Assembly: GCA_001599715.1 (NCBI GenBank)
Contig: BCHU01000005.1
Coordinates: 868,001 to 932,000, forward strand
DNA from: Phaeotremella fagi
Taxonomy: Eukaryota; Basidiomycota; Tremellomycetes; Tremellales; Phaeotremellaceae
Direction: 5' to 3'
DNA: 64,000 bases
In this document: positions 31,976 to 44,147 of the stretch, one piece after another
Numbering within the stretch: position 1 is the first letter of the stretch
How the letters are laid out: each line of letters begins with the position of its first letter
The notes under the pieces: generated by a model
The model's database searches: none
Told to the model about the DNA's origin: nothing
Seen by the model: the letters and a program-made list of their open reading frames with translations, nothing else
Made by a program: the position numbers and the translations under genes

Positions 31976-34900
31976 TTATCCGGTGACTTTGACAAGTCCG
32001 GAAGGTGATGGTGGAAGAATGGCGAAAGTGTTTGCGAGCAAGAGTTGAAGTCTTGCCATTGAATAGATACCATCGGCAGCCAAGGCAGCAGCGAGGGTTT
32101 GAATTCCACCGGAAACTGTTTGAAGTCCAATGAGAGTGGTAGCGAGTGATGCGTCAATTTGTTGAATTACGGTCAAGAATTGAATATCAGCTGCGATAAC
32201 ATCTGGAAGGGCTGTCAAGTAGGTGTTAAGGTTGGAAAGAAGGGTTGAAGTGTATATTGACAATTGGGAGACATCGACGTTTTGTTGAAGATTGCTGACG
32301 ATCTGAGATGCCGCGGTTGAAAGACCGTCAGAGACGGATTGGACTTCAGCGACGGCATCGTCAAGGTTAACTGGTTGGATACCAGACTATGGATTTGTTA
32401 GTATTCGGTATTTGTAAGGGTATTTGTATGAATGGTTTGGATACTTACAAGGTAGGTGCTAGCTAATTCAATGATAGTAGCTGGGAGACCTGTAGGAACT
32501 GGCCAGTCGTAAGAGATGGTTCCAGTTCCTGACATTCCTGCACCGGCACTGGTCATGGAAATTGGGGAACCACTACCTGTGATTTGAGGTAAAGCAGCAG
32601 TGAGTGAATCGAGGACACCGACGTTAAGTTGAGTCAAACCAGCTTCGATATTGGCGGAAAGAATACCAAGATCAGCAGAAATAGCAGCTGGTAGACCTGC
32701 AGCGGCAGATTCAGCGGCGGCAGCAGCGTTGGCGATGACAGAACCAGCTACACCAGTTGGGAGAGCTCCGAGGGCTGAACTAGCGAATGGAAGTAAGTTG
32801 GATAAAGCTGATGGTATTGGTGCAAAAATTGAACTCAAAACTCCAGAGATACCGGTAACTTGAGCGACTGCTGATGGGATAGGAGCAACAACTGATTCGA
32901 CGAGGTTACTGACGGCTGGGACTGCTGAGGCTAAGACACCTGAAGCGAGGGGTTCGACTTCGCCGACGATTCCTGAAACTGCTGGGATTGCGGAGGCTAC
33001 GATTCCAGAAACGATTGGTTGAACTTCACCAACAAGTCCTGAGACTGCTGGGATAGCGGAGGCTACTACGCCAGAGGCGATTGGTTGAACTTCACCGACT
33101 AAACCAGAAACAGCTGGGATTGCGGAGGCTATCACGCCGGAAACTATTGGTTGAACTCCACCAACTAAGCCTGAAACAGCTGGGATTGCGGAGGCTACAA
33201 CGCCGGAAACAATTGGTTGAACTTCGCCAACAACACCAGAGATTGCTGGAATGGCGGATGCGATGATACCAGAGGCAAGTGGTTGTACTTCACCGACTAA
33301 ACCAGAAACGGCTGGGATTGCGGATGCGACCACGCCGGAAACAATTGGTTGAACTCCACCAACTAAGCCTGAAACAGCTGGGATTGCGGAAGCTACAACG
33401 CCGGAAACAATTGGTTGAACTTCGCCAACGATACCAGAGATTGCTGGAATGGCGGATGCGATGATACCAGAGGCGAGTGGTTGTACTTCACCAACGAGAC
33501 CAGATACTGCTGGGATTGCAGAAGCGACGACACCGGACACGATTGGAGCAACTTCACCAGCGAGACCAGACGCGAGAGGAGCGACAGAGGCCAAAACACC
33601 TGATACCTCGGCTGGGATACCAGAGGCGATGGCGCCAAGAGCTGAAGCTTGGGCGAGCACTGATGGAATTGGTTGAACGACAGAAGCAACGATACCAGAG
33701 ACCTCAGCTGGGATTCCTGACGCGAGAGGAGCGACTGAGGCCAAGATACCAGAAACCTCAGCGGGAACACCGGAAGCGATGGCTCCAAGAGCTGAAGCTT
33801 GAGCGAGAACAGAAGGAATTGGTTGAACGACAGAAGCAACGATACCAGAGACCTCAGCTGGGATACCAGAAGCAAGTGGAGCGACTGAGGCTAGAACACC
33901 TGAGATTTCAGCTGGAATACCAGAAGCGAAAGCACCGAGAGCTGAAGCTTGAGCTAAGACAGATGGGATTGGTTCAATAACTGAGGCGACGACACCTGAG
34001 ACGGCTGCTGGGATACCGGAGGCAACGGCGCCGAGGGCTGAAGCTTGAGCAAGTACAGATGGGATTGGTTGAACGACTGAGGCGACGATTCCGGAGACTT
34101 CAGCTGGGATTCCTGAAGCAAGTGGAGCGACTGAGGCTAGAACACCTGAGATTTCAGCTGGAATACCAGAAGCGACAGCTCCGAGGGCTGAGGCTTGAGC
34201 AAGTACTGAAGGGATTGGTTCGACCACGGAGGCAACAACTCCTGAAATTGCTGCAGGAATACCGGAAGCTTGAGCGAGAACAGATGGAATTGGTTGTACA
34301 ACTGAGCCTACGATTCCAGAGACCTCCGCAGGGATTCCTGAGGCGACAGCACCGAGAGCTGAGGCTTGAGCGAGAACTGAAGGAATTGGTTGAACCACTG
34401 AGGCTACGATCCCGGAGACTTCAGCTGGGATTCCTGAAGCGATGGCACCGAGGGCTGAGGCTTGAGCGAGAACTGAAGGGATTGGTTGTACCACTGAGGC
34501 TACAATCCCTGAAACTGCTGCCGGGATAGCAGAAGCTTGAGCAAGTACTGAAGGAATTGGTTGAACGATGGATCCGACGATTCCTGAAGCTTCAGCTGGC
34601 AAGTTGCTCAAGGCAGAAGCCAAAGGAGGAACAGCGGAGTTTACAATAGCTGATACTACTGGTTGAACTTGACCAACGGCTGATTCCAATGGAGCAACTG
34701 CTGATGAGAGAGCTCCGGGAATGTTGGCAATGTTGGAAGCGATTGGGGCAACAACTGAGGAGACGACTGCAGGTGCATTGGCGAGGTTGGAAGCGACTGG
34801 AGCAATAGCTGATGAAACGATTCCAGGTGCGTTGGCGAGGTTGGAAGCGATTGGTGCAACCACCGATGAGAAGATAGCTGGGGCACCGGCAACAGCTGAG

Positions 34901-37209
34901 CTGAGTGCTTGTTCGCCAGCAGCAAGGTTGGAGGCGACTGGGGCGACGGCCGATGAGATGATTGCAGGTGCGTTGGCAATGTTGGAGGCAATTGGAGCAA
35001 TTGCTGATGAAACAATTCCAGGTGCGTTCGCGAGATTGGAGGCAATTGGTGCAACTACCGATGAGAAAATTGCTGGGGCACCGGCAACGGCTGAAGAGAG
35101 TGCTTGTTCGCCAGCAGCAAGGTTGGAGGCAACTGGAGCAATTGCTGATGAGATAATCGCAGGAGCCCCACCTACAACGGAGGAGAGGGCTTGTTGACCA
35201 TTGGCGACAGCAGATTGAACAGGTGCGATTGCTGATGAGATGGCCCCAGGAGCGTTAGCTACAACAGACTGGACTGGAGCTACCGCTGAAGATAGAGCAG
35301 CAGGTGCGTTGGCGACAACTGAGCTGAGAACTTGTTGACCGTTAGCAACTGCGGATTGAACTGGTGCTACCGCCGAAGATAGAGCAGCAGGCGCGTTAGC
35401 TACAACAGATTGAACTGGAGCTACAACCGAAGACAAAGCGGCAGGAGCGTTAGCGACAACAGATTGAACTGGAGCTACCGCCGAAGAGAGGGCGGCAGGT
35501 ACTCCAGCAACTGCGGAACTGAGTGCTTGTTGACCATTGGCGATCGCAGAACTGAGAGCTTGTTGACCTGCAGCGATGTTGGATTGAATTGGAGCTACAA
35601 CCGAGGAGATTGCTGCAGGCGCATTGGCGACAACAGATTGAACTGGGGCTACTGCTGAAGACAGAGCAGCAGGAGCATTGGCGACAACAGATTGAACTGG
35701 GGCGACGGCTGAAGAAAGCGCAGCGGGAGCATTCGCGACAGCAGATTGAACTGGGGCTACTGCTGAAGACAGAGCAGCGGGAGCATTCGCGACAACAGAT
35801 TGAACTGGGGCGACGGCTGAGGAAAGCGCAGGGGGGATACCGGCGACAGCTGAGGAGAGCGCTTGTTGACCGTTAGCGACAGCCGAACTGAGTGCTTGTT
35901 GACCTGCAGCAACGTTGGATTGGATTGGGGCTATGGCCGAAGAGATAGCTCCTGGGGCGTTGGCGACAACTGAGGAAAGGGCTTGTTGACCGTTTGCAGC
36001 AGCTGAGGAGAGTGCTTGTTGCCCGTTCGCGACAGCAGATTGAACTGGAGCTATGGCCGAAGAGATAGCTCCTGGGGCGTTGGCGACAACCGATGATAAA
36101 GCTGCTTGACCGTTGGCAGCAGCGGAGGAAAGCGCTTGTTGACCAGCAGATACGTTAGATTGAATTGGGGCAATGGCCGAAGAGATAGCTCCAGGGGGGT
36201 TGGCGACAACTGAGGAAAGAGCTTGTTGACCGTTAGCAGCAGCCGATGAGAGGGCTTGTTGTCCATTAACGATAGCAGAACTAAGAGCCTGTTGACCGGC
36301 AGCAACGTTGGATTGGATAGGTGCTACAGCCGATGAGATGGCTGCTGGGGCACCTGCTACGACTGAGCTGATTGCGGCTTGACCGTTGGCAGCAGCTGAA
36401 GAGAGAGCTTGTTGACCGTTGACGATGGCAGAACTAAGAGCTTGTTGACCTGCAGCGACGTTTGATTGAATAGGTGCTACCGCTGAAGAAATAGCTGCTG
36501 GTGCACCTGCGATAGCAGATGATAAAGCAGCTTGACCGGCTGAAGCGGCTGATTGGACTGGTTTAACGGCGCTTGAAATCCCACCAGCGAGGTTGGAAGC
36601 AGCGGCGTTGGCTACTGATGAAACGGCAGCTGGTGCGTTAGCAGCAACTGATGAAAGAGCTGCTTGACCGGCGGAGGCTGCTGAAGCGATTGGTTTGACG
36701 GCACTTGAAACTCCACCAGCGATGTTTGAAGCNGCAGCGTTGGCAGCTGAACTGATAGCAGCTGGGGCGTTGGCGGCAACTGAAGATAAAGCTGCTTGAC
36801 CGGCTGAAGCGGCTGATTGGACAGGCTTGACAGCGCTTGAGAGGGCGGCGGCGGCGTTGGAGGCAGCAGCGTTCTGAGCGGAACTGATTTCAATGTCAGC
36901 TAGACTTTTACAGGGTCTAGTTTTGACTCACTTGATAGCTGAACCAGCTGCGTTTAAACCACTAGCAACGGGGTTCAAGTTTGGAATGGCGATCGACAAG
37001 TAAGCTGGGGATCCTACACCACCAAGAGTGATTGCAACTGGTAAAGTTGGAACTGCCGCTTGTTGAGTGGTAACGGCATTTGGACTGTTGGCGAGACTTA
37101 GAGTGAAGACACCTGGAATACCGATACCGAGAGGAGCACCGTTGACGACGGTTGGACCTTGAGCCAAAAGAGGGAGGAGAGCGAAGAGAGCTGCGTTCTT
37201 GGTTAACAT
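31976..37209 (-). CDS. Giant secreted Ala/Ser/Val/Pro repeat protein (about 1,700 residues)
   Basis: The start at 37209 gives MLTKNAALFALLPLLAQGPT, a clear signal peptide, followed by about 75 unique residues (PLGIGIPGVFTLSLANSPNA, ITLGGVGSPAYLSIAIPNLN). After one intron (about 36884-36930) a frame of over 4.4 kb follows without a stop. Three repeat zones occur in order. The first is AALSSVVANAPAALSSAVAP-like units (about 36880-34700). The second is 32-residue units of the type VSGIVASVVQPIPSVLAQAS with ALGAIASGIPAE (about 34600-33600). The third is 22-residue units VSGLVGEVQPIVSGVVASAI with PA (about 33560-32940). A unique C-terminal region of about 150 residues follows, read through one more intron, ending PSPSGLVKVTG. 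No GPI or LPxTG-like signal is obvious. The composition suggests a wall or surface-film protein. I do not recognise a named family. Confidence 0.7.
32940..36880 (-). repeat. Coding tandem repeats with 33/66/96-nt periods
   Basis: Within the giant protein the 22-residue unit splits into two 11-residue halves (VSGVVASAIPA, VSGLVGEVQPI). The N-terminal zone also parses into 11-residue pieces (LSSAVAPVQSA, VANGQQALSSV, VANAPAALSSA), and the 32-residue unit into 11 + 11 + 10. Neighbouring copies are often nearly identical at the DNA level, implying recent unequal exchange. One ambiguous base (n) lies at 36733. Confidence 0.75.
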
Positions 37210-38934
37210 GTTGAAAGTGCCGGATAGGCTTGTGAGTTATTCGTTAGAGGAACGAAAAAGTTGGAAAATAGGGTTGTTACGAAGAACTGAACGATGAAAA
37301 GTTTGATGAAATCGGCGAAAAGAGTGTGGGTTAACGACCTGCGTTAATATGAAGAGCACCGAGTGTTTGGATAAACAAAGAAAACGAAAGTAAACAAATA
37401 AACAAGTAGAAAAAAGCACTTGTTTAGTGTAGGCACAGTTAGTGAAAACTGATAAAAAAGATGAATGGGAAGAAAAGAAGGAATGAGTGGATTCCATCGT
37501 TCTTAAATGATCTGGTTGCATGAATTTTTCTCGACGCCATGAACAGAATCATGATGATCTCAGGGGTCTCATTGACAAGCCAGAGCCAGAATAAAATCGA
37601 TGATACCAATATTGTTTCGAGAGACGCAATCGGCATTCGAGACATGGAGAATGAGTTTTTGATCATCCAACGTTTGAATGGATGGTAAACGATCGACTTG
37701 AATTAACCACATGGGTTTAGATTGATGGCGTTAGTTTTAGAATAATATATCTAAGTGGTAAGTTGAAGCTGAAGTGAGCTCTATATCCAATGATCCATTA
37801 GAATAAACTCTTAGACCGGTTGACGTTAAATTGAAAGATCTTCCCCAGCCATTCCTTCGTTTACTTTCTACGCTTCCAGTGTCAAGTTGAGCCTTGAAGT
37901 TTAAACCCCTGGAGACATTGAATTCATTCAGTAAACAAGTAGAGTAAAGTTTGATTATGGTGGTTGTTGATCCAGGCCCCATGGTAAGGGGATCGCCTAA
38001 AATAGTCGAAGAATTGAGAGACACTAGTCAGGGGGATAGGAGCAATATCCAAACAGAGTATTGAATCAATTGAAGATGTTTTGGTGAGAAATAGATTGGC
38101 GTGAACTTTAAAGAAAAGTATTGGAATCAATCGACGTTCAGGGTTTTAGGATCGGTAGTATGACTAAAAAATCCCGACCCACCCATAGGAAAGAAACATT
38201 CAATTGTGTAAGTGGCAGTGGCTCTTTTGGTTTTTTACATTCAAATATCTCCCAACTCGGTTCTTTTGACCCAAGGTTCAAGTTGTGATGATGGAAGCAG
38301 AGTTAAAGACATGACAGAAAAGATCGTCATTGATTGTCAAGGTGATTTGATTGAGGCGTTTAGGACTGGACGTTCTTGAGTGAGACCCATCGGAACCTTG
38401 GACTGGTGCGAAGGGCTCACCTGCGACTCCTCCTTAATCGGAAGTATTGTCAGACATCGATACTTAAACTGAATAAGGATAAACCTCACCGATGACCGGG
38501 AAAGTCGAAGATCATGAGGAAGATGCAGACGCAATCTCGGCTATGAAAGACGAACGTGCACTTGCGATGACTGGAGTAGCCAAGCAATTCGTTGATTAAA
38601 AGAGGTCTCGAAGTCGATACCATTCGTGGCACGCGTAGTAATGAGGTGAATGGGATGACTCTATCAGCTTGAATATCTGCGGATGAACTTATTGATCATG
38701 AATCACGTTCGACAAGATGCCACTGAATCCTGTCGTAGAAGTGTGCAGCAGAATTGCATGAAATATCTAGGCGTGTGCTCGTTGCCCAACAATCCATGAA
38801 ACCCTGCCACTAATGATAACATGAATATGTGTATGCGTATATGGTAAAACCCCTCGAAATATAAACTACAAACACTGTAATCTAAATTACAAAGCCAACT
38901 AAACCCGAAATTATAATCCAAAAATAAAAGAATG
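37210..38934. other. 1.7-kb stretch with no convincing gene
   Basis: Lies upstream of the giant repeat protein and downstream of the RAX1-like gene, both on the minus strand. Part of it is presumably promoter and 5' UTR of the repeat protein. One frame at 37737-38024 has some protein-like character and is listed separately. No RNA gene, transposon end or long repeat was recognised. Confidence 0.5.
37737..38024 (-). CDS. Doubtful small ORF (95 codons or fewer)
   Basis: An open frame whose second half reads FNVSRGLNFKAQLDTGSVES, then GWGRSFNLTSTGLRVYSNGS and LDIELTSASTYHLDILF. The alternating polar and hydrophobic pattern resembles a beta-rich domain more than random sequence. An internal ATG (MGPGSTTTII) could be the start. 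There is no recognised family, no signal peptide and no clear splice partners upstream, so it may be chance or a remnant exon. Confidence 0.22.
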   Translation of the reverse strand: MSLNSSTILGDPLTMGPGSTTTIIKLYSTCLLNEFNVSRGLNFKAQLDTGSVESKRRNGWGRSFNLTSTGLRVYSNGSLDIELTSASTYHLDILF

Positions 38935-40981
38935 TTATCTCATAGGAACAGCCAAACAAAGAACTATCCAAATCGTAGCCATGATCCCACCAACGATAAG
39001 AATATCCCTAACCACGGCGTCATGCATTTGTTTGACTCTCGGATCTTCAATCAATTTTTCAGGTCCGAAACGAACAATCTTTTTTTCACGTTCTTCCAGT
39101 GTCGTGGCGAAATTCTCTGGATCTCTCGGTTCGGATCTTCTGAATCTGATTAACAACGAATTGAGATCTGGTGTGGTAGGTTGAGGTGGTGTTGATGGTA
39201 AAGGTTGTGTCGTGATATCCTTGTTGTGCACTGTAGAATTCGATTCTGACGTGGTGGAAATTTCACCTGGTGATAACGGATCAACTGAGAGTTCAGCTTC
39301 CACGTCGAACGGTGAAATGTTGGCCAACGATTTCCCCGGTGAACCGAATAATTTCGGTGAAGGAAGTGCGGATAACGCCATTAAAGGTGATGAAACTGAT
39401 TCACGACTTTTGACAGTTGACGGTGAAGACGCCGTTTCGTCACGAAACGGAAACACCAAACTAGCTTCTGGAACACCTATCGTTGCTCGACGAATTTCTA
39501 ATTGTTTCCTAGTCTTTTCCGAAATCCTTTCATCTTCCAATTCCTCAAACGGTTGGAGATCGGGAAAAGTGGCCATTTCCCAAGGTGCCAGTGCCGTCGT
39601 TGGTAAAGGCGTGGCGATGATTGCACTGAGATCCGTAAGAGGGTGTACCTCATTGGGTAACTCGTAATCATCTTTATCACCTAATGGTGCAAAAGAGCCG
39701 TTGGTTAATTTGGTATCGTTGATGTCCACCCCTGCACCCCGAATTTCAGCTTCTTCATCCACCACTTCGTCCATCTCCCAAGGTCGAATTTGTCGACTCG
39801 ATCTACCCCAGACCTGGGTACAGAATCCACGATACGCAGAATAAGCCTGCATTGTCCCGAAGCAAATGAAAATCGCGGACGGTAAACGTGTCGCCCTCCA
39901 TCCGTAACCTTGACGTGAGAGAACGAAAGTGAGAATGAGAAAGATGGCGATTCCAATCAGCAGATCGGTAAGACCAACCAGGTACCTATTGATTAGTACG
40001 GCTACATAAATATGGACCTACCAGAACACCTGTTTAGGTCTGTTGATATTCGTTTTCGCGTAACTGAGAAAATGAGGTAAACTCTGAGTCTCAATCACTT
40101 GATATATCTCCTCGTAAAGCGGTAGAAACTAACGATCAGTCCGGTACACTAAAACAACGTACCACTTCTGGAGCGGTACTCCTTTTCAAACAAGACCTAG
40201 TGAACTGTCTTAAATCATCGCTAACACCTAATTCCCTACTACCACCTTTTCTCAAGAAAGTCGAAAACGCCCTTTCAGCTTCTGTTCTCATTGGCTGATC
40301 AGCTGGTTCAGTGAAAGCTACGCCAAAAGGTGGTAACGCCTGTTGACCTGGATTCAAGATAGGTTTCAGAGGTTTGGGTTTGGGTTTTGATTTTGATTTG
40401 GATGGACCGGAGGATGCTGATTTGAAACCGAACAACGATTTCGAAGCTGATTCATGTTGATCACAACTACACGTCCGTTGACCGTTCTCGTCTATCCAAC
40501 CACATTGGTGAAAATCATGTAAAGCAGGTACAGGTTCTCTTTTCGGTTCCTTCCATTTCCTTTTGGGACTGTTGGGTTTGATAGGGGTGGATATGTCACC
40601 GAAACCGTCATCAACGACTTCGTCTGGATCCGATTGTACCCTTTCTTCCATTGCTTTATCAACTTTAGCAAAGGGGCTGTATCGATCACCTAACCGTGTA
40701 CTAGGTATCGGTACACCGATTTTCTCAGATGGATCCAAAGCTTCATAACGAGCTCTGTAAGATCTGAACCAGATAGCGAACAACAGATTTTCGGTAGAGA
40801 ATTCTTTATGAGTGATGAAAGCTGCGAAATCGGCGAATGAGATTGGTGCGCACGTCTCTCCATTCAAGATATGGGCTAGATTGAGATCATCGAGTGTTGG
40901 ATGTGAATGGGTTCGGACTAGTGAGAGGGAATTGTTTGATATCGATGAAATGGAGAAAGATCTTGGTGGGTGTTTAGGCAT
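38935..40981 (-). CDS. RAX1-like RGS-domain membrane protein
   Basis: The start at 40981 gives MPKHPPRSFSISSISNNSLS. An RGS-type domain begins near LDDLNLAHILNGETCAPISF, then ADFAAFITHKEFSTENLLFA and IWFRSYRARYEAL. A long Lys/Pro-rich insertion interrupts it, and the domain resumes at RTEAERAFSTFLRKGGSREL with LRQFTRSCLKRSTAPEV. FLPLYEEIYQVIETQSLPHF follows, then membrane spans at about YLVGLTDLLIGIAIFLILTF, SAIFICFGTMQAYSAYRGF and, at the extreme C-terminus, DILIVGGIMATIWIVLCLAV. RGS domain plus three spans is the Rax1 architecture. In yeast Rax1 marks bud sites together with Rax2. A long Ser/Pro-rich cytosolic region lies between spans 2 and 3. Three exons. Confidence 0.75.
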
Positions 40982-41867
40982 CTCGAGTTAGGGGGAGTTT
41001 TTTTCACAACGAGAGCGTTGACAGAAAATCTATTCGAGAACGACCACCCTCGAAAGGTTTAATGTCAAGGTAGCCGTACGCAATGATCGATTGGAGATGG
41101 GGATATCGATATGATGAGAAGGTTTTGACGTGAGGTTCAATCCAATTGGTATCCAGATGAGGGCGGGAATAGATCGTAAGGTCGTCTTTTTCTGTCTCGT
41201 CCTCGAATTGACAAGTTTTACGCCTGCCACCTTTTTGTTTGGGATTGAGTTTGAGTTTGAATCGAAACGATCAAGTTTCGGTGGGGTGGTGGGGTGAGGT
41301 GGTGGTGGTGATCTGTAGACGTTATGTGGTGTAGAGTAGAGTGTAGATTAAGTAAGTAGAGCAATAACATAAACATTTGCACCTACACCATACATACACA
41401 TACTTAGCAGTAACTTAATCACCTACCCTTAATGAATGCAAATCAAATCATCGTCCTCTCCTCTCACGCCTGGTGTAGCTAATTCAATTCAAGGAAAAAC
41501 ACTGGTATTAAGGAAATAACCGAATTCGGAAATTTACCTCGTGCCTGGGCGGTAACTGGAGAGACCAAGAGACCTGCTCTGAAGAATTAGGCGTCTGGGG
41601 TCAATCCTGTCCTCTGGTAACACTTGTATAGATAAGTATTTTAGGTCTATGGCTGGTGATGAAACAGATATCTTGACAAAGACACCCATAGCATGCATTT
41701 GCTTTGTTCAATAGAACTCAAATCCATAGGTTAAATCGCCAGTCATTAACCAACTTGATGACTGACACCACTATCGTCATTGTCTGTGCCTCACGCAGAT
41801 CACAGGTGCCCCACTAATATGAACCACCTATCTCAAGTTCCGAGAGATAGAACGAAACCATAAGCAC
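40982..41867. promoter_or_regulatory. Long divergent intergenic region (RAX1-like / SDR gene)
   Basis: 886 bp without a gene. A GGTGGGGTGGTGG-type G-rich tract lies at about 41281-41315, and AT-rich sequence follows. Nothing else was recognised. Confidence 0.4.
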
Positions 41868-42791
41868 ATGTCAGCAGTTGTACAAGGTTCATCATCAGGT
41901 CTAGGTCTAGCCCTAACCAAGAGATTACTATCCAGAACGAATCTCAATGTGTACGCACTAACACATAGGAATGGAAAAGAAGTGGAAAGAAGGATCTTGG
42001 ATCGAGATCGAAATCCTCGATTGACTGTGATAGATAACATTGACGTTAGGTTTGAGGAGGGGTTGGAGAAAGCTGCTGAATTGATTAAAGAGAGGGAAGG
42101 GAGGAATGTCAGATTAATCGTTTCCCTGGCTGGTATTGTGGGTTCCCATCTTGACAGGAAGTATTCGTTAATTAACTACCACAGCTGCATCCAGAAAAAT
42201 CTTTATCGTCGATAGATCTAGATTCGGTACTCGAAACATTCAAAATCAACACCATAGGACATCTGTTGACATACAAACATCTCGTTCCTCTTATCCCTAC
42301 AAAACGGGAAATATCAAATGAAAAAGACGACCCAACAAAAGGCTTATTACAACCCAACACCAGTTTATGTATGTCGTTAAGTGCTAGAGTTGGGAGTATA
42401 GGTGATAACCATCGAGGAGGATGGTACAGTTATAGAGCGTGAGTGTAGACATTTGCATAAAGCTCATGGAATATAGTTCCAAAGCTGCGTTGAATCAAGT
42501 TATAAGATGTTTGGATCATGAGGTAAATACCCGTCCAACGCCAAATCTGATCATCAATCACAGTTGATAAACAAATCGTCATCAGCTTTGGCGATAGGTT
42601 ATCATCCCGGTACGGTTCTGACTTCGTTCACTTCTCCGATTATCGGGAATCCTGCACCGGACAAATCAAAGGGTTTGCTGACTGTCGAAGACGCTGTTGA
42701 TCATATGCTTGAGGTTGTTGCTAATTCTTCACGACAATCGGGGGCTGGTGGGAAATGTTTCGATTGGAAGGGTGAGGTAGTTGTTCCGTAG
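41868..42791 (+). CDS. Short-chain dehydrogenase/reductase
   Basis: A classical SDR of about 250 residues. The nucleotide-binding motif is VVQGSSSGLGLALTKRLL (the family's G-x3-G-x-G, here GSSSGLG). VRLIVSLAGI joins across a 47-nt intron (donor GTGGGT) to LHPEKSLSSIDLDSVLETFK and INTIGHLLTYKHLVPLI. The active site is SLSARVGSIGD with the catalytic Tyr and Lys in WYSYRASKAALNQVIR (Y-x3-K, split by an intron). The C-terminal part has ALAIGYHPGTVLTSFTSPII and GGKCFDWKGEVVVP. The organisation resembles C-factor/sniffer-like SDRs. The substrate is unknown. Four exons. The short presequence-free start MSAVVQG suggests a cytosolic enzyme. Confidence 0.85.
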
Positions 42792-42939
42792 CGTGGATGG
42801 AATGCTATATACTTTGGGCTGAGTTGTCGTCCAATCAGATAGGTGTCTAACCGGTTCGCGGTCAGAAATGTATTGAACTGAGTTGTGATGCATAATATGC
42901 TATGGTGTCTATAATCAACGCATCCACTTCGTACCCGAT

Positions 42940-43958
42940 CTATACATTAGCAGCAGCGTTACCCCCAGCTTTTTCCCATTTATCCAGAGCTTCTCTAACT
43001 TTTGAAGAAACTTCCTCGGCCGTCGAGTTCTTTCCGAAAGCATCAACGAACTGTCCTAAAGGATCCATGAGGTAGAAGAATATACTATTTGTCAGTCTTT
43101 GTACGCAGCCAGATGAACCTACCTATGATCGACTAGATAATCATCCGAGGCAGTGGCGTCGGGTGGGGTAGAGAAATAAACTCGATAGGATTTACAAGCT
43201 TTCTTGACTGCTTCGTAAGTACCCGTTAGACCTATCAATCTAGGATGGAAATCTGTCACGACCAAAGAAGTCAATCTTTATTCAAACCCCAAGATTTAGA
43301 CATACCAGAAACATAATGTTTGACTTGTTCAACGGTGTCTCTGGCAGGATCACAACTGATGAAAACGGGTAACAACTCTGTTTGACCTTCTTTATCGATA
43401 GTCTCAACGACAACTCCCATCTTATCCAATTCCTCTGGACAGATATCCGGACAATTCGTAAATCCAAAATAGATTAATGACCATTTACCCAATAGATCGT
43501 TCTCCGTGAACGGGGTGTTGTGTTGAGTGACTAGTGAGAATGGTCCGCCGATCGAAGGTTTACCTATCGATGATGATAATAGTTCTTGGCCTGTGCGTTT
43601 GGATTGGTATTTGGATTGAGTTGGCAGGAGAGTATGCTCACGTTTCCTTTCTTTCACTTTCAACTTTTCTTGATCGAAATAATAGTACAACCCTGCTCCA
43701 GTGACCAAGAACAAACCAGCGGCTTTCCACGTAAACGGCTAAAGTAGATCACAGGTCAGCTTGATAGGAGATAATGGTAAACACCCTTTGACATACCCCA
43801 ACAGCAGCTTTATCTCTAGCTTTACTTGAAGATTCTGATCCTGTCGAATACCATTTATGGAGATTTGGTCTGGATCCAACGATCGGGGATCGGGAGGATG
43901 TAGCTAATTTTGAAGACAGCTGTCGAGAGGATTTCGTTATTGCTGTTCTGAATGACAT
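42940..43958 (-). CDS. SCO1: SCO1-type copper chaperone for cytochrome c oxidase
   Basis: Inner-membrane protein delivering copper to the CuA site of Cox2. The start at 43958 gives a basic presequence (MSFRTAITKSSRQLSSKLAT), then a membrane span near WKAAGLFLVTGAGLYYYFDQ. The thioredoxin-like domain reads SIGGPFSLVTQHNTPFTEND, GKWSLIYFGFTNCPDICPEE (CxxxC copper ligands), LLPVFISCDPARDTVEQVKH, then DFHPRLIGLTGTYEAVKKAC and DDYLVDHSIFFYLMDPLGQF, with the copper-binding His in the DHS segment. It ends KWEKAGGNAAANV. Four or five exons. All metal ligands of the family are present. It diverges from SPB4 with 189 bp between starts. Confidence 0.93.
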
Positions 43959-44147
43959 GATGATGAGTATCTGATGGATTGATGCAAGAAAAGGGATTGG
44001 TAAAAGTAGTCCTGTTCGACTTTTGGTTTGAAATCAATCCAAACGTCAAGTCACGTGATCTCTCAAATCTTTGTTTTCGTTAGATTTTGTTCAAAATCTT
44101 GATCCTCCATACTACAAATAAAATATCAAACCAAGAGACAACACAAA
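43959..44147. promoter_or_regulatory. Divergent promoter of SCO1 and SPB4
   Basis: 189 bp between the two starts. It contains TCACGTGA (about 44051-44058), a palindromic E-box/CPF1-type site of the kind bound by bHLH factors in fungi. A shared bidirectional promoter is likely. Confidence 0.5.

Noticed and set aside
32651..35876. Many plus-strand and alternate-frame ORFs across the giant repeat gene
   Set aside because: Low-complexity shadows of the Ala/Ser/Val/Pro repeats; the minus frame has a signal peptide and unique ends.
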